Below are positions 1-8,510 of a stretch of DNA of 40,074 nt, piece after piece. Origin of the DNA: an uncultured Bacteroides sp. (GTDB lineage Bacteria; Bacteroidota; Bacteroidia; Bacteroidales; Bacteroidaceae); the NCBI GenBank assembly GCA_900544675.1, contig UQVZ01000030.1, forward strand, positions 1-40,074. The letters are read 5' to 3'. The notes below the pieces were generated by a model. It was not told the origin of the DNA, made no database searches, and was given only the letters and a program-made list of their open reading frames with translations. The translations under genes and the position numbers were made by a program. The stretch's first letter is position 1, and each line of letters starts with the position of its first letter.

Positions 1-231
1 TTGGGAGGCAAGTATCTGAAGGTATTGCTGGTTTCGTTTGTAGTGGCGGTTCCGCTGGCAGTGCTGATTATCCGCCGCTACACCGAAGGCTTTGTGCTGA
101 AGGCGCCGCTCTCGCCATGGATATTTATTGTGGCATTACTGCTCGTCGGATTGATTTCGCTGGGCACGCTTTGGTGGCAGGTGGGCAAGGCGGCACGTAT
201 TAATCCGGCAGATGTGATGAAATCGGAGTGA
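1..231 (+). CDS. C-terminal end of an FtsX/MacB-type ABC transporter permease (5' truncated by window edge)
   Basis: The reading frame is open from base 1, so the gene begins outside the window and only about 76 residues are seen. They hold two hydrophobic segments (about residues 5-24 and 39-60) joined by a short loop, and end in a cytoplasmic tail with the sequence INPADVMKSE. That tail (xxPxxxLxxE type) is the usual end of FtsX-domain permeases of the MacB family, which export substrates or act mechanically on the envelope with a partner ATPase. The complete permease at 38740-39990 ends in the same style (IRPIEALRAE). The ATPase and substrate cannot be judged from this fragment. Confidence 0.8.
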   Translation: MGGKYLKVLLVSFVVAVPLAVLIIRRYTEGFVLKAPLSPWIFIVALLLVGLISLGTLWWQVGKAARINPADVMKSE

Positions 232-277
232 TGCGGATTCGGTTGTCTGCCCGTTGGCAATAGGCTGCCTTTCCGGT

Positions 278-338
278 AAGATTAATAATCTTACGGCATG
301 AAGATTAATAATCTTACAGCTTGAAGATTAATAATCTT
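278..338. promoter_or_regulatory. Three palindromes in exact 23-bp register upstream of the thioredoxin-fold gene; candidate operator
   Basis: The 15-bp perfect palindrome AAGATTAATAATCTT occurs at 278-292, 301-315 and 324-338, each start exactly 23 bp after the last. The first copy extends to a 19-bp palindrome (276-294). With a one-base centre and AT-rich arms they are unlikely to be RNA hairpins, and three phased copies look like DNA-binding sites. They end 14 bp before a TAnnTTTG element, so the last copy covers the place where a -33 box would lie. That suggests an activator or repressor acting on the gene at 422. The binding protein is unknown. Confidence 0.6.
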
Positions 339-352
339 CCAGGGAAAGGAGT

Positions 353-360
353 TATATTTG
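353..360 (+). promoter_or_regulatory. Bacteroides-type -7 element (TATATTTG)
   Basis: TATATTTG fits the TAnnTTTG consensus used by the Bacteroidales primary sigma factor. No TTTG box is seen 19-20 bp upstream, where the third palindrome lies instead. Transcription would start near 367, about 55 nt before the start codon at 422. Confidence 0.5.
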
Positions 361-421
361 TGGGGCAGAGAGGACTGAAAGATTAGAAATAAATACGGAT
401 ATGAATCATAAATGAAAAACA

Positions 422-2299
422 ATGAAACTGAAGAGTAAATTTTTTGTGAGCCTGTTGTCGGCTTTGATGCTGGCTGTAGGCAATGTGAGTGCCCGGGTGG
501 TGAAGAACCCGTTGATTGAATGTGCCAATACCACGGCGCTGGACATCACCCAGGTGGAACTGACAGACACCGCTACGGTGCTTCACGTCGATGCTTATTT
601 CACACCGCACTATTGGATTCGGATTGATTCGGATACTTATCTTCGTGCCGGCGGTGAGAAGTATGCGCTGACCGGTGCACAGGGGATTACGCCCGATTCG
701 CTTTTCTGGATGCCCGCGTCGGGAGAAGCTTCGTTTGTGCTTTCTTTCCAGCCCTTGCCGGAACATACGTCTTCTTTCGATTTTATCGAGTCGGATTGCG
801 ACGACTGTTTCAAGTTGTTCGGTGTCGACCTGACTGGGAAGAAGACATACGAAAGAGCCGAAGAGATTCCGGCGGTTTTAGACGTGGACGGCAATATCCC
901 TTTGCCTGAACCGATATTCGAGATAGGCGAAACGACTGTCGAAGTCCGTTTCCTTCATCACCGGAGGGAGATGGGCAAGGAAGCCAACCTGTATGTATAT
1001 GCCATAAGCGGTAGGCAACAAGAATATACGGCGTCTATCCATCCGGAGACAGGGACGGCGGTGTTCAAGTTTATGCAGTATGGACCTGCCGTAATGTTTG
1101 TACCTGATACCGGAGATTTATTGTTGACGGCACCCGGCGAACATGCGGTTGTCTATGTTGACCGTCGCTTGACAGGCTGGCGTATCGTAGCCCGCCGGAA
1201 AGGAACCACGCTTCCGCCGCTCAGAGATTTTCATGCGGAAGGCGTCTATGCGGATGTAAATAATCTGACGGCTGACGGGACAAACAAGCCTACCTACTCG
1301 ATGAACCTTTACAGTGGTCAGTTTGCAGACTATAAGATGAGTGCGGCAGCTTATACGGAACATGTCATCAATACGTACAAAACGCTTTCGGACTCGATAG
1401 CCACCAGCAATCAGTCGCCGTTTATAAAAGCATGGATGCAGCTGTGGGTAAAGGAAGAGGCTGTGGCTGCCATGGTGGGCGGTGATTTCTTCCGCGAACA
1501 CAATTACCGGTATCAGCATCGTGACTTTGATTACAAGAAGCCTGTAGAAGGCATCGAGCCGATGAAGCCGGAGAGCCTGGCGGAACTCGGCAAGCTGTTT
1601 GACATCAATGACCCTCACTTGCTGATGGGAGCGCAGGCTTCGACATACCTTGGCGCTATTCTGGGTATGGACGAAAACTGGATGGAAGCTGCCGGCATCC
1701 GGACGGGACTGATTCCTTCTTTGTGGAAGTTTGCAGGGCTTGTCGAAAAAACACAGGCAGGAACGCTGACCGAGACCGACCTCAAGGTATTTGGCGCAGA
1801 CGATAAACCTTTTTATGCGGAAGCTTTAAGAGCCATGCAGCAGGAGAGTGTCGCCAAGCTGGAAGCGGTAAAAGACAAGGCACACATTGAGCCGACTCCC
1901 GATGTCCCGGTGAAGGAATTGTTTGAAGCTATTATTGCTCCCTATAAGGGGAAAGTGGTGTTTGTGGACTTCTGGAATACTTGGTGTGGTCCTTGCCGCA
2001 TGGCTATCAAGGCTACCGAGCCGTTGAAGGACACCGAATTGAAAAGCGAGGATTTGGTATGGCTTTACATTGCCAATGAGACATCGCCGCTGATACAGTA
2101 TAAAACCATGATTCCGGATATCAAAGGCAAGCATTTCCGACTGAATGACCGGCAATGGGCTTACCTGTGTGAGAAGTTCCGAATCGACGGCATTCCCTCT
2201 TATGTATTGGTGGAGAAAGACGGTTCGTATGCCTTGCGGAACGATTTGCGCGACCACGATTTGTTATTGAAGGTGCTGAAAGAAAAGACAGCGCGTTGA
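422..2299 (+). CDS. Secreted protein with C-terminal TlpA/thioredoxin-like domain
   Basis: The 625-residue protein starts with a signal peptide (basic start, hydrophobic core, Ser-Ala near residue 24) without a lipobox, so it should be soluble in the periplasm. The last 130 residues form a TlpA/AhpC-TSA-type thioredoxin fold: the VFVDFWNTWCGPC motif carries the redox CxxC at residues 522-525, and a GIPSYVLV stretch with the usual cis-Pro follows. The first 490 residues are not recognised. They include a CDDC stretch near residue 127 that could be a second redox or metal site. Many Bacteroides genomes encode such TlpA-like fusions, probably disulfide reductases; the substrate is unknown. It stands alone with its own promoter and a terminator behind it. 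The triple palindrome upstream implies specific regulation. Confidence 0.8.
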   Translation: MKLKSKFFVSLLSALMLAVGNVSARVVKNPLIECANTTALDITQVELTDTATVLHVDAYFTPHYWIRIDSDTYLRAGGEKYALTGAQGITPDSLFWMPASGEASFVLSFQPLPEHTSSFDFIESDCDDCFKLFGVDLTGKKTYERAEEIPAVLDVDGNIPLPEPIFEIGETTVEVRFLHHRREMGKEANLYVYAISGRQQEYTASIHPETGTAVFKFMQYGPAVMFVPDTGDLLLTAPGEHAVVYVDRRLTGWRIVARRKGTTLPPLRDFHAEGVYADVNNLTADGTNKPTYSMNLYSGQFADYKMSAAAYTEHVINTYKTLSDSIATSNQSPFIKAWMQLWVKEEAVAAMVGGDFFREHNYRYQHRDFDYKKPVEGIEPMKPESLAELGKLFDINDPHLLMGAQASTYLGAILGMDENWMEAAGIRTGLIPSLWKFAGLVEKTQAGTLTETDLKVFGADDKPFYAEALRAMQQESVAKLEAVKDKAHIEPTPDVPVKELFEAIIAPYKGKVVFVDFWNTWCGPCRMAIKATEPLKDTELKSEDLVWLYIANETSPLIQYKTMIPDIKGKHFRLNDRQWAYLCEKFRIDGIPSYVLVEKDGSYALRNDLRDHDLLLKVLKEKTAR

Positions 2300-2329
2300 C
2301 GGATGGCTTGACACGAAAGAGCACGATAC

Positions 2330-2376
2330 AAAAAAGACTGTCTCCGAAGATTTGTTTTCGGGACAGCCTTTTTTTG
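2330..2376. terminator. Bidirectional intrinsic terminator
   Basis: Arms CTGTCTCCGAA (2338-2348) and TTCGGGACAG (2357-2366) form a stem with one bulge. A T run follows on the + strand (2369-2375) and an A run precedes it (2330-2335), so it can end both the gene at 422-2299 and the converging heme operon. Confidence 0.8.
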
Positions 2377-2395
2377 ATTTATTTCTTGGGAAACA

Positions 2396-2746
2396 TTATT
2401 GTGTATCCCCTTCGGGCACGTAGATGATTTCACCGTTTTCCAGCTCGTAGGCGATGCCTACTTTCTTGCCCCGCTTGCCGCTGGACGACTGATCTTGGCT
2501 GGGAGTGTAACGGTTTATCTGTTTGCCTTCTTTGGTGATGATTTCCATATTGTCTTTGCCGGGATTCTTCACGATGGTGAAATCTTTGTCGGTGAAGACC
2601 TCGGTCATATTCATGTGCATGACCATGGCTACCATAAGGGAGACGGCGAAAACCATTGCCACATCGAAAAGATTGACCACTACGCTCAATGGATCGGTGT
2701 CTTCTTCTTTCTTGAAGAAACTGACACGACGGCTGCGTCTTCTCAT
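2396..2746 (-). CDS. hmuV: HmuV-like DUF2149 protein, ExbD-like single-span membrane protein
   Basis: This 116-residue protein has a very basic N-terminus, one membrane span (about residues 20-44) and a hydrophilic C-terminal part that should lie in the periplasm. The span contains an Asp in NLFDVAMVFAVSLMVA (D28), laid out like the essential Asp of ExbD/TolR (PLVDVMLVLLIIFMV pattern). Size and context match DUF2149/HmuV, the last gene of the Porphyromonas hmuYRSTUV locus. The start codon overlaps the stop of the ExbB-like gene (ATGA), which implies translational coupling and joint assembly. I infer that it forms the second half of a proton-driven stator with HmuU. Family assignment is fairly firm; the ExbD role is inference. 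Confidence 0.8.
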   Translation of the reverse strand: MRRRSRRVSFFKKEEDTDPLSVVVNLFDVAMVFAVSLMVAMVMHMNMTEVFTDKDFTIVKNPGKDNMEIITKEGKQINRYTPSQDQSSSGKRGKKVGIAYELENGEIIYVPEGDTQ

Positions 2747-3336
2747 ACCTGTCCTCCTTTTTCAATCAATACGCGTGATACATAGTCGAGGTTGTTGACA
2801 CACTTGGCATACCAGCGTTGTTTGAACTGCATGGAAACCAGTCCCACGGCACTGACAACCAGACCTACGACGGTTGTGGCGAATACCACCTGCATGTTGT
2901 ATGCCATGCCGGCGATGTCACCCGTAGAAAGTCCGACCAGCGCAGGGCTCATGGCAATCAGGGTACCAATCAATCCCAATACCGGTCCCAGCTTGGAGAG
3001 CATCTTTGAGAGGGCCACGTCCTTTTCCGCTTCCACTTCAAACTTGGAAAGCACGAAGTCGGCATAATCTTCATTGACTGGACGGTTCAACATATCGCGC
3101 AGGTAGCTTACGTAAAGCGAGTTGTCTTTCTCGGGCAAGGCTTGTTTCAGCTCGTCGGTTTTTCCTTCCTTGATAAGATGGTCGAATGCCTTGTCGTTTT
3201 TACGTTTGGTGATATACATATTATAAGTGCCTCCTATCAGAATCAAGGCGCGCACGAAAAGGAAAAGCAAGATAATCACATCGGGAATCAACAGGCTGTT
3301 GGCTACCCAGAAAAGCATTTTAGATATAAATTCCAT
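2743..3336 (-). CDS. hmuU: HmuU-like MotA/TolQ/ExbB family proton channel
   Basis: The 197-residue protein has a span near residues 10-35, a charged cytoplasmic loop (about 40-95) and two closely spaced spans (about 105-135 and 148-170). The MotA/TolQ/ExbB signature is clear: KLGPVLGLIGTLIAMSPAL, then VVFATTVVGLVVSAVG with the Thr residues that line the channel in ExbB. Family members couple proton flow to work on a periplasmic partner. The neighbours are the CobN-like chelatase and the ExbD-like protein, not tonB, so this is probably a dedicated energiser of the heme enzyme or of heme transport. It lies 36 bp behind hmuT and overlaps hmuV by 4 bp. Confidence 0.88.
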   Translation of the reverse strand: MEFISKMLFWVANSLLIPDVIILLFLFVRALILIGGTYNMYITKRKNDKAFDHLIKEGKTDELKQALPEKDNSLYVSYLRDMLNRPVNEDYADFVLSKFEVEAEKDVALSKMLSKLGPVLGLIGTLIAMSPALVGLSTGDIAGMAYNMQVVFATTVVGLVVSAVGLVSMQFKQRWYAKCVNNLDYVSRVLIEKGGQV

Positions 3337-3372
3337 TGTCTTTTAAGTTTATAGTTTTAATGATATGAGCAA

Positions 3373-4077
3373 TTAAAGGAGTTTTTTCTTTTTTCTCCAC
3401 CGCTGGATAAGAGGGTACTTGAATTTTCCCCATACGTAACCCACGATGAAAAGGATGATGAACAAGGAAAGGGCGAGTATGACCGCATTCCAGTTGATAG
3501 GCTCGTCGACGGCGGCATAGACCGTTTTCCCGTTGACGGTGGTCAGCAATCCGAGGATACAGACAAAGAGGCTGACGAGGAAATGAATCTCCAGTCGCAG
3601 GTCTTTTTCCGGAACGAAGTATTTTACCGCTTTAGCCAAAGCCGGTATGCCTATCAGCACGACCGCCGCCACAATATATGTGACAGTGGTGAAAGGCATC
3701 CCCACAAAGGTGAAGATGGCTTCGGTGAGGCAGTAGAACACTACGGGGAACAGGAGCAGGCTGGGATACCACCACAACAGCTTTGCCCACCACGGATTCT
3801 TCTTTCCGTAGAGTCCGCGCAGGTAGGTGACACAGAACCCGAAACAGAGTGCAGATTCGAGCGTGATGATGACTGCCATATTCTGCAAGGCTTCGGTATT
3901 CTGCAGGTAGTCGGCTATCTGCGTTTTCGATTGCAGGATGGCATACGGATAAGCCAGTATGGTGAAAACCGCCATGATCAGGCTGTAGATTCCGGCTTGC
4001 CATCCCTTCCATAAACTGAGCTTGAAAGCACAGTTTATGGCAATGAATAGCATAAGGATGAGAATGATTTGCTCCAT
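3373..4077 (-). CDS. hmuT: HmuT-like polytopic inner-membrane protein of the heme operon
   Basis: A 234-residue, very hydrophobic protein with about six or seven predicted spans (for example near residues 3-20, 27-48, 67-86, 104-124, 130-150, 166-185 and 198-218), ending in a basic tail (RWRKKKKLL). It has no catalytic motif I recognise. Its place between the CobN-like gene (1 bp away) and the ExbB-like gene matches hmuT of the Porphyromonas hmu locus. It may pass heme, iron or porphyrin across the inner membrane or scaffold the chelatase with the ExbB/ExbD pair. Function is inferred from context only. Confidence 0.7.
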   Translation of the reverse strand: MEQIILILMLFIAINCAFKLSLWKGWQAGIYSLIMAVFTILAYPYAILQSKTQIADYLQNTEALQNMAVIITLESALCFGFCVTYLRGLYGKKNPWWAKLLWWYPSLLLFPVVFYCLTEAIFTFVGMPFTTVTYIVAAVVLIGIPALAKAVKYFVPEKDLRLEIHFLVSLFVCILGLLTTVNGKTVYAAVDEPINWNAVILALSLFIILFIVGYVWGKFKYPLIQRWRKKKKLL

Positions 4078-4078
4078 C

Positions 4079-7000
4079 TTATTCCTGTTTTTGGTTTTGT
4101 GAACGTTTCTTCTTCAAGACGACCAGCAGCACGACGAAAGCGACAAGCACGATGACTACCACCCAGGTTCCGCTTAACTTGTTGGTTTCTTCTTCGGGTT
4201 GGTCTACCGTGCCTACGGTATTCTTCTTGAGCGTCATTCCTTTTTGCGCGGCTCCGTCGGCCAGTGCGGCTTCTTTCATTTCGTCTATGCGCTGCTTGTA
4301 GTCGGCTGCCTGTCGGGCATCGACATTGCCGGCAATGAAGTCTTGCAGCTTGGCATTGTTGTCGGCGAAACCTCCGCCTGATGTTCCGTATTTGGCTACC
4401 AGTTCGGTATGCAGCCCGGCTACCGCTTTCAGTTGTTCAGGCGATGCTTTCCAGTATCCCTTGCGGGCGGTTTCCATCATTACGGCGGTCATGTTTTCCA
4501 GAGCGGCAGGATTCTTTCCTTCAAAGTATCCCTGTGTGCCCAGGTTGTATTTATCCTTTACGTACACGTCGTAGATGTCGTTCCACAGCTGTTGGTCGAT
4601 GGCTTTCGGCTTCATCACGTTCCAGCCGTAGGTGTTCTGCACGATTTCGGCGATGGAGCTTGCCGCTCCTGCGTCTCCTTTCATCTTTTCTTTGATGTAG
4701 GCAGGGTTCAGGATGGTGGTGCGGCTTTCCACTCCGATGGCTTCTTTCACTTCCTGCATCCGCACGTTGTTCCGGTTGCGGTAATCGCTCAGGTAAGCAT
4801 CGGGGTCTTTTCCCGTTACGTTGCGGACAGCCAGGTTCATGCCGCCCATAAACTCATATACGTGGTCGAGGCTCAATGCGCCCCACGTGTTGCTCTGCCG
4901 GGGCTGTATCACGGCATCTGTACGTGTCAGGGCTGCTTCGAACGCATATTGGCGGAAAGCTTCCCAGTTCTTTTCGCTTCCGTAATAGGCACCCATATTG
5001 TGGATATAGGTTTCGGCTATTTCCTTTTCGTTCTCCCAGCGGTCGCCGGCTTCTACCATACTCTGGATGCCGGTGCCGTATCCGCCATTCACACCGCCGA
5101 ATACACGGAAGGAAGACATCTCGCGGGCGTCTTTCGGGGTAAGTCCTTTTTCTATCAGGGCACGTTCGGTCTCTACGATACCGGCGGCTACCTGATTTTC
5201 GTATACATCGTCTTTGGCTGCGGCAGCCATTTCCACGGCACGGTTAATCAGGAACAGACGGGATGCCGCCAGGTCGCGTAGCTGTCCGCTGGTCTGTACG
5301 ACGACATCGATACGCGGACGTCCCAGTTCCTTGGAAGGAATCAGGCGTATATCGTTTACACGTCCAAAAGCGTCGCGGATAGGTTCTACGCCTAACATAT
5401 ACAGAATCTGCGCTACGGTAGCTCCTTCGGTTTCGATGAACTCACTGCTCCAAAGCGTGTAGCTTACTTTACGCGGGATGGAGTCGTGGTGGCGTTGCTT
5501 ATACATCTCGATGGTGTTGTTTGCCAGGCGGATGCCTTTTTCCCAGGCAGCTTCGGAAGGAGTCGATTCGGCATTGATGGCATACAGGTTGCGTCCGGTA
5601 GGCAAAGCGTTGGGATTGGCTATCGGGTCGCCTCCCGGTGAAGGTTGCGTGTAGCCCCCGTTGAGTGCGTTCACCATACTCTGCAACTCTTTCTTCGGAC
5701 TTTCCAGCAGGGCGGTACGGTAGTTGTTCACGTTCTTGATAGTCCGTTCCACTTCCATAATCGCCATTGCCTGGGTGATTTGTTCTTTGGTATATTCTTT
5801 TTTGTGCATCATCCGTTTCATCATAGCAGCCATACCGCTTTCCGGTGCTTTGGCAGAAGATGTGGTATGATGCTTCATCGCTTCTTCCATTTTGTGCAAG
5901 GCGTTCGAGTCGGCACCCATTTTCTTTGCCATTGCCAGTGCCTTGTCGGGGCTCATACCTTTGGCAGCCTCCCGCATCTTCTCGCGCATCTTTTCGCTGA
6001 TGCCTGACGGATGGCTTGCGGGCTGTGCGGCCGGTTTTTCCTGCATTTCTTCGGCAGCGGCCATCATCATCGACATCAGTCCGTCGGGGTTCTGGCGTGA
6101 TGCTTCCACCTCGCAGGCTTCATCCAGTTCGGCTTTTGTGATGCCGGCGGTACGGCAAATCAGCTCGTCGGTAGCCAGCGAGGGATTGGCAAGCAGGCGG
6201 GTTACCAGGGCACGTGCCGGAGTCAGATACTTGCCGGTAAACTGGCTGCGGTGCTTCTCGGTTTGCGGGTCTGCTTTCCCTTTCAGTTTGTCCAAAGCCA
6301 ATAGGCTGTAGGCAATCGGCTCGGTTGCCATCGCATATACGCTCGATTCGATGCGTGCCTGTTCGTAGGGAACCCCCATTGTATAGAGCTGGCCCGTAAT
6401 CTTTTCGTTTGCCAGTTCTTCGGCAAAGTTCTCCACGCGTGCCACTTCGTCCTCCGTATAAGGCCGGGTCAGCAGGCTGTCCAGCCCGAGGTCGCGGTGG
6501 ATGCCCAGCTTGACGGTCAGCGATTTTACTTTCAGCGAGGTCTTGTCGAGTGCGGACGGTGCCGGACTGTTTTCTTCCAGCAGGTTGTTGTAATTCTTGA
6601 TGGCTTCGCTCAGTTCGCGGTAGATGCCGCGCACGTTGCTTTCCATAAACGGCGGGGTGAGGTATGACTGCAGGCCGGCATACGAGCGGCGCTTGGCGAT
6701 GACACCTTCGCCCACATTCCCGATGGTGTAGATATAGAAGTGGGGAAGGGCTCCTACCAGACGGTCGGGCCAGTCTTTGCTGCAAAGCGCTACCTGTTTG
6801 CGCGGTGTGAATTCCAGGCTGCCGTGTGTGCCGAAGTGAATCAAGGCGTCGGCTTTGAATCCGTATTGCATCCACAGGTAGGGGGCGATGTAGCTATGAG
6901 GCGGCGCGGCGTCGGTTCCGTGTACAATCTGGAACGAGTTGGAACCTGCACCAGCTGCCGGCTGGGGAAGCAAGACCACATTGCCGAACTGCAGGCGCGC

Positions 7001-8443
7001 GATGCCCAGCTTGCCGTCTGCCGTGGCCATATAGTTGCCTGGGAATGCTCCGTTGGCGGCTACTACTTGGTCGTACAGTTCGGGGCGGATGCTTTGTTTC
7101 ACCCAACCTTCATATTCCTCTTTCGTTATTAGCTGGGGATGTCCTTCCTTCATAAACTTGTCGAACGAGCCTTCGGCGTAGGTGCTGAAGACGGTGCCGC
7201 GCTCCTGAATCAGCTTATCTAACTCGGCGCTGCTGGCTGGCAGGTTGTCGACGCGGTAGCCTTCCTGGCGCAGGCGCACCAACAGGTTGTAGAGCGAAGG
7301 CACTACTTCCATTCCCGAAGCTGTCAGCGCGTTCTGGCCGGGGCCTTTGTAGTAGACGATGGCCACCCGTTTTTCCGCATTGGGCTTCCGTTGCAGGGCG
7401 ATGTAGTTGTTTACGGTTTGCACGAAGGTTTCCAGCCGTTCGGGGATGGCAAAGGCGTGTTGCAGCCCTTCCTCGTCGGCATAGTGGCCGAAGAGGGCGA
7501 AGGGGCGGATGGCACCGTCAATCTCGGGCGTCACCACACTTTGCGAGAGGAAACCGCCGTTCATTCCCATCGGGTCGTTTTCCCAGTCTTCTACCAGTGT
7601 GTTCACGTTCAGCGGGGCGAAGAGGGGGATGTTTTGCGCACTTAGGTAGTCGACGATATAGTCGCCCATCCGTCCGTGTGCCATATTGATGACGGCTGCC
7701 GGACGGATCGAATCTATCTGGTGGCGGGTGATGAAGCTCTTCATCCGGCGTACGGGGTAGACCACGTTGCCCGTCTCTTCCAGCCGGCGGATGAGGTCGG
7801 TGGGTTCACCCATCTGTCCGGTGATGACGATGCGCGGGGCGTTTTCCTTCCATAGCTTGTTTTCTTTCAGGAACCGGTCGTATTCGGCAACCGTGTTGAA
7901 TCCCTTTGCCTCGTCATCCGGGCGGGCAGGGTCGATGTGGTACAGCATTTCATTGGAGGCTTCCTGCACGGCTTCCGGCTCGTGGGTGGAAATCAGTTTG
8001 CCGTCCACCGTCTTGCGCACGTATTCCAGCATACTGCGGTAGTTGCGCCGTCCGCCGTTGGCAAGGTAGGCACGCAAGGGCGCTGCGGTGGCAGAGTCGA
8101 GCGAGCAGATGTCGTTGGCAGGATTGGTGACAGCCGTCGAGAGGATGGGCAGTCCGCCGTCGGCCGCCTTCTGGATGACGGCGCGCTGTTCTTCGGTGAT
8201 GCGTATGCCCATTGCATTGATGAAGACCATATCGCAACTGTTCAGCTTGTCCAGTTCGTCGGTGCTTATCTCCGCGAGGCGGATGAACGAGTTGTCGTTG
8301 GCTTTCGAAATTTCTCCCAGGTTGATGGCCTGGTAGTTGATGAAGCCTATCTTCGTGGCGCTGAACCAACTGTTCCACACGATGAACAGCAGCAGGACGG
8401 CCACGAGGAGGCTACCCAACACAATCATAGTTTTCTTTTTCAT
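4079..8443 (-). CDS. hmuS: HmuS-like, CobN-family chelatase, membrane-anchored at both ends
   Basis: At 1454 residues this is longer than typical cobaltochelatase CobN (about 1250-1300). The CobN/Mg-chelatase H core is evident, including the HFGTHGSLEFTP motif near residues 534-546. Two features are unusual. There is a membrane span at residues 6-25 and another at about 1425-1444 followed by KKKRSQNQKQE, so by the positive-inside rule the roughly 1400-residue core should face the periplasm. There is also a Met-, His- and Lys-rich insert at about residues 785-885 (SMMMAAAEEM, MKHHTTSS, MAAMMKRMMHKK). No CobS/CobT or ChlI/ChlD ATPase is encoded nearby; ExbB- and ExbD-like proteins follow. HmuS homologues are linked to anaerobic release of iron from heme, which fits this locus better than cobalt insertion. 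The family is certain; direction of chelation and energy source are inferred. Confidence 0.9.
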   Translation of the reverse strand: MKKKTMIVLGSLLVAVLLLFIVWNSWFSATKIGFINYQAINLGEISKANDNSFIRLAEISTDELDKLNSCDMVFINAMGIRITEEQRAVIQKAADGGLPILSTAVTNPANDICSLDSATAAPLRAYLANGGRRNYRSMLEYVRKTVDGKLISTHEPEAVQEASNEMLYHIDPARPDDEAKGFNTVAEYDRFLKENKLWKENAPRIVITGQMGEPTDLIRRLEETGNVVYPVRRMKSFITRHQIDSIRPAAVINMAHGRMGDYIVDYLSAQNIPLFAPLNVNTLVEDWENDPMGMNGGFLSQSVVTPEIDGAIRPFALFGHYADEEGLQHAFAIPERLETFVQTVNNYIALQRKPNAEKRVAIVYYKGPGQNALTASGMEVVPSLYNLLVRLRQEGYRVDNLPASSAELDKLIQERGTVFSTYAEGSFDKFMKEGHPQLITKEEYEGWVKQSIRPELYDQVVAANGAFPGNYMATADGKLGIARLQFGNVVLLPQPAAGAGSNSFQIVHGTDAAPPHSYIAPYLWMQYGFKADALIHFGTHGSLEFTPRKQVALCSKDWPDRLVGALPHFYIYTIGNVGEGVIAKRRSYAGLQSYLTPPFMESNVRGIYRELSEAIKNYNNLLEENSPAPSALDKTSLKVKSLTVKLGIHRDLGLDSLLTRPYTEDEVARVENFAEELANEKITGQLYTMGVPYEQARIESSVYAMATEPIAYSLLALDKLKGKADPQTEKHRSQFTGKYLTPARALVTRLLANPSLATDELICRTAGITKAELDEACEVEASRQNPDGLMSMMMAAAEEMQEKPAAQPASHPSGISEKMREKMREAAKGMSPDKALAMAKKMGADSNALHKMEEAMKHHTTSSAKAPESGMAAMMKRMMHKKEYTKEQITQAMAIMEVERTIKNVNNYRTALLESPKKELQSMVNALNGGYTQPSPGGDPIANPNALPTGRNLYAINAESTPSEAAWEKGIRLANNTIEMYKQRHHDSIPRKVSYTLWSSEFIETEGATVAQILYMLGVEPIRDAFGRVNDIRLIPSKELGRPRIDVVVQTSGQLRDLAASRLFLINRAVEMAAAAKDDVYENQVAAGIVETERALIEKGLTPKDAREMSSFRVFGGVNGGYGTGIQSMVEAGDRWENEKEIAETYIHNMGAYYGSEKNWEAFRQYAFEAALTRTDAVIQPRQSNTWGALSLDHVYEFMGGMNLAVRNVTGKDPDAYLSDYRNRNNVRMQEVKEAIGVESRTTILNPAYIKEKMKGDAGAASSIAEIVQNTYGWNVMKPKAIDQQLWNDIYDVYVKDKYNLGTQGYFEGKNPAALENMTAVMMETARKGYWKASPEQLKAVAGLHTELVAKYGTSGGGFADNNAKLQDFIAGNVDARQAADYKQRIDEMKEAALADGAAQKGMTLKKNTVGTVDQPEEETNKLSGTWVVVIVLVAFVVLLVVLKKKRSQNQKQE

Positions 8444-8510
8444 TGCTCATTTGTTTTTATCGAATTGTTGTTAGTTCGGTTTCTGGTATCTGTCCCGGCC
8501 TTCCGAAGAG

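Noticed and set aside
4079..8443. Reading the CobN-like gene as cobalamin biosynthesis (cobN)
   Set aside because: Neighbours are heme receptor, HmuY and ExbB/ExbD-like genes with no cob/cbi genes, and both ends carry membrane spans, so an HmuS role fits better.
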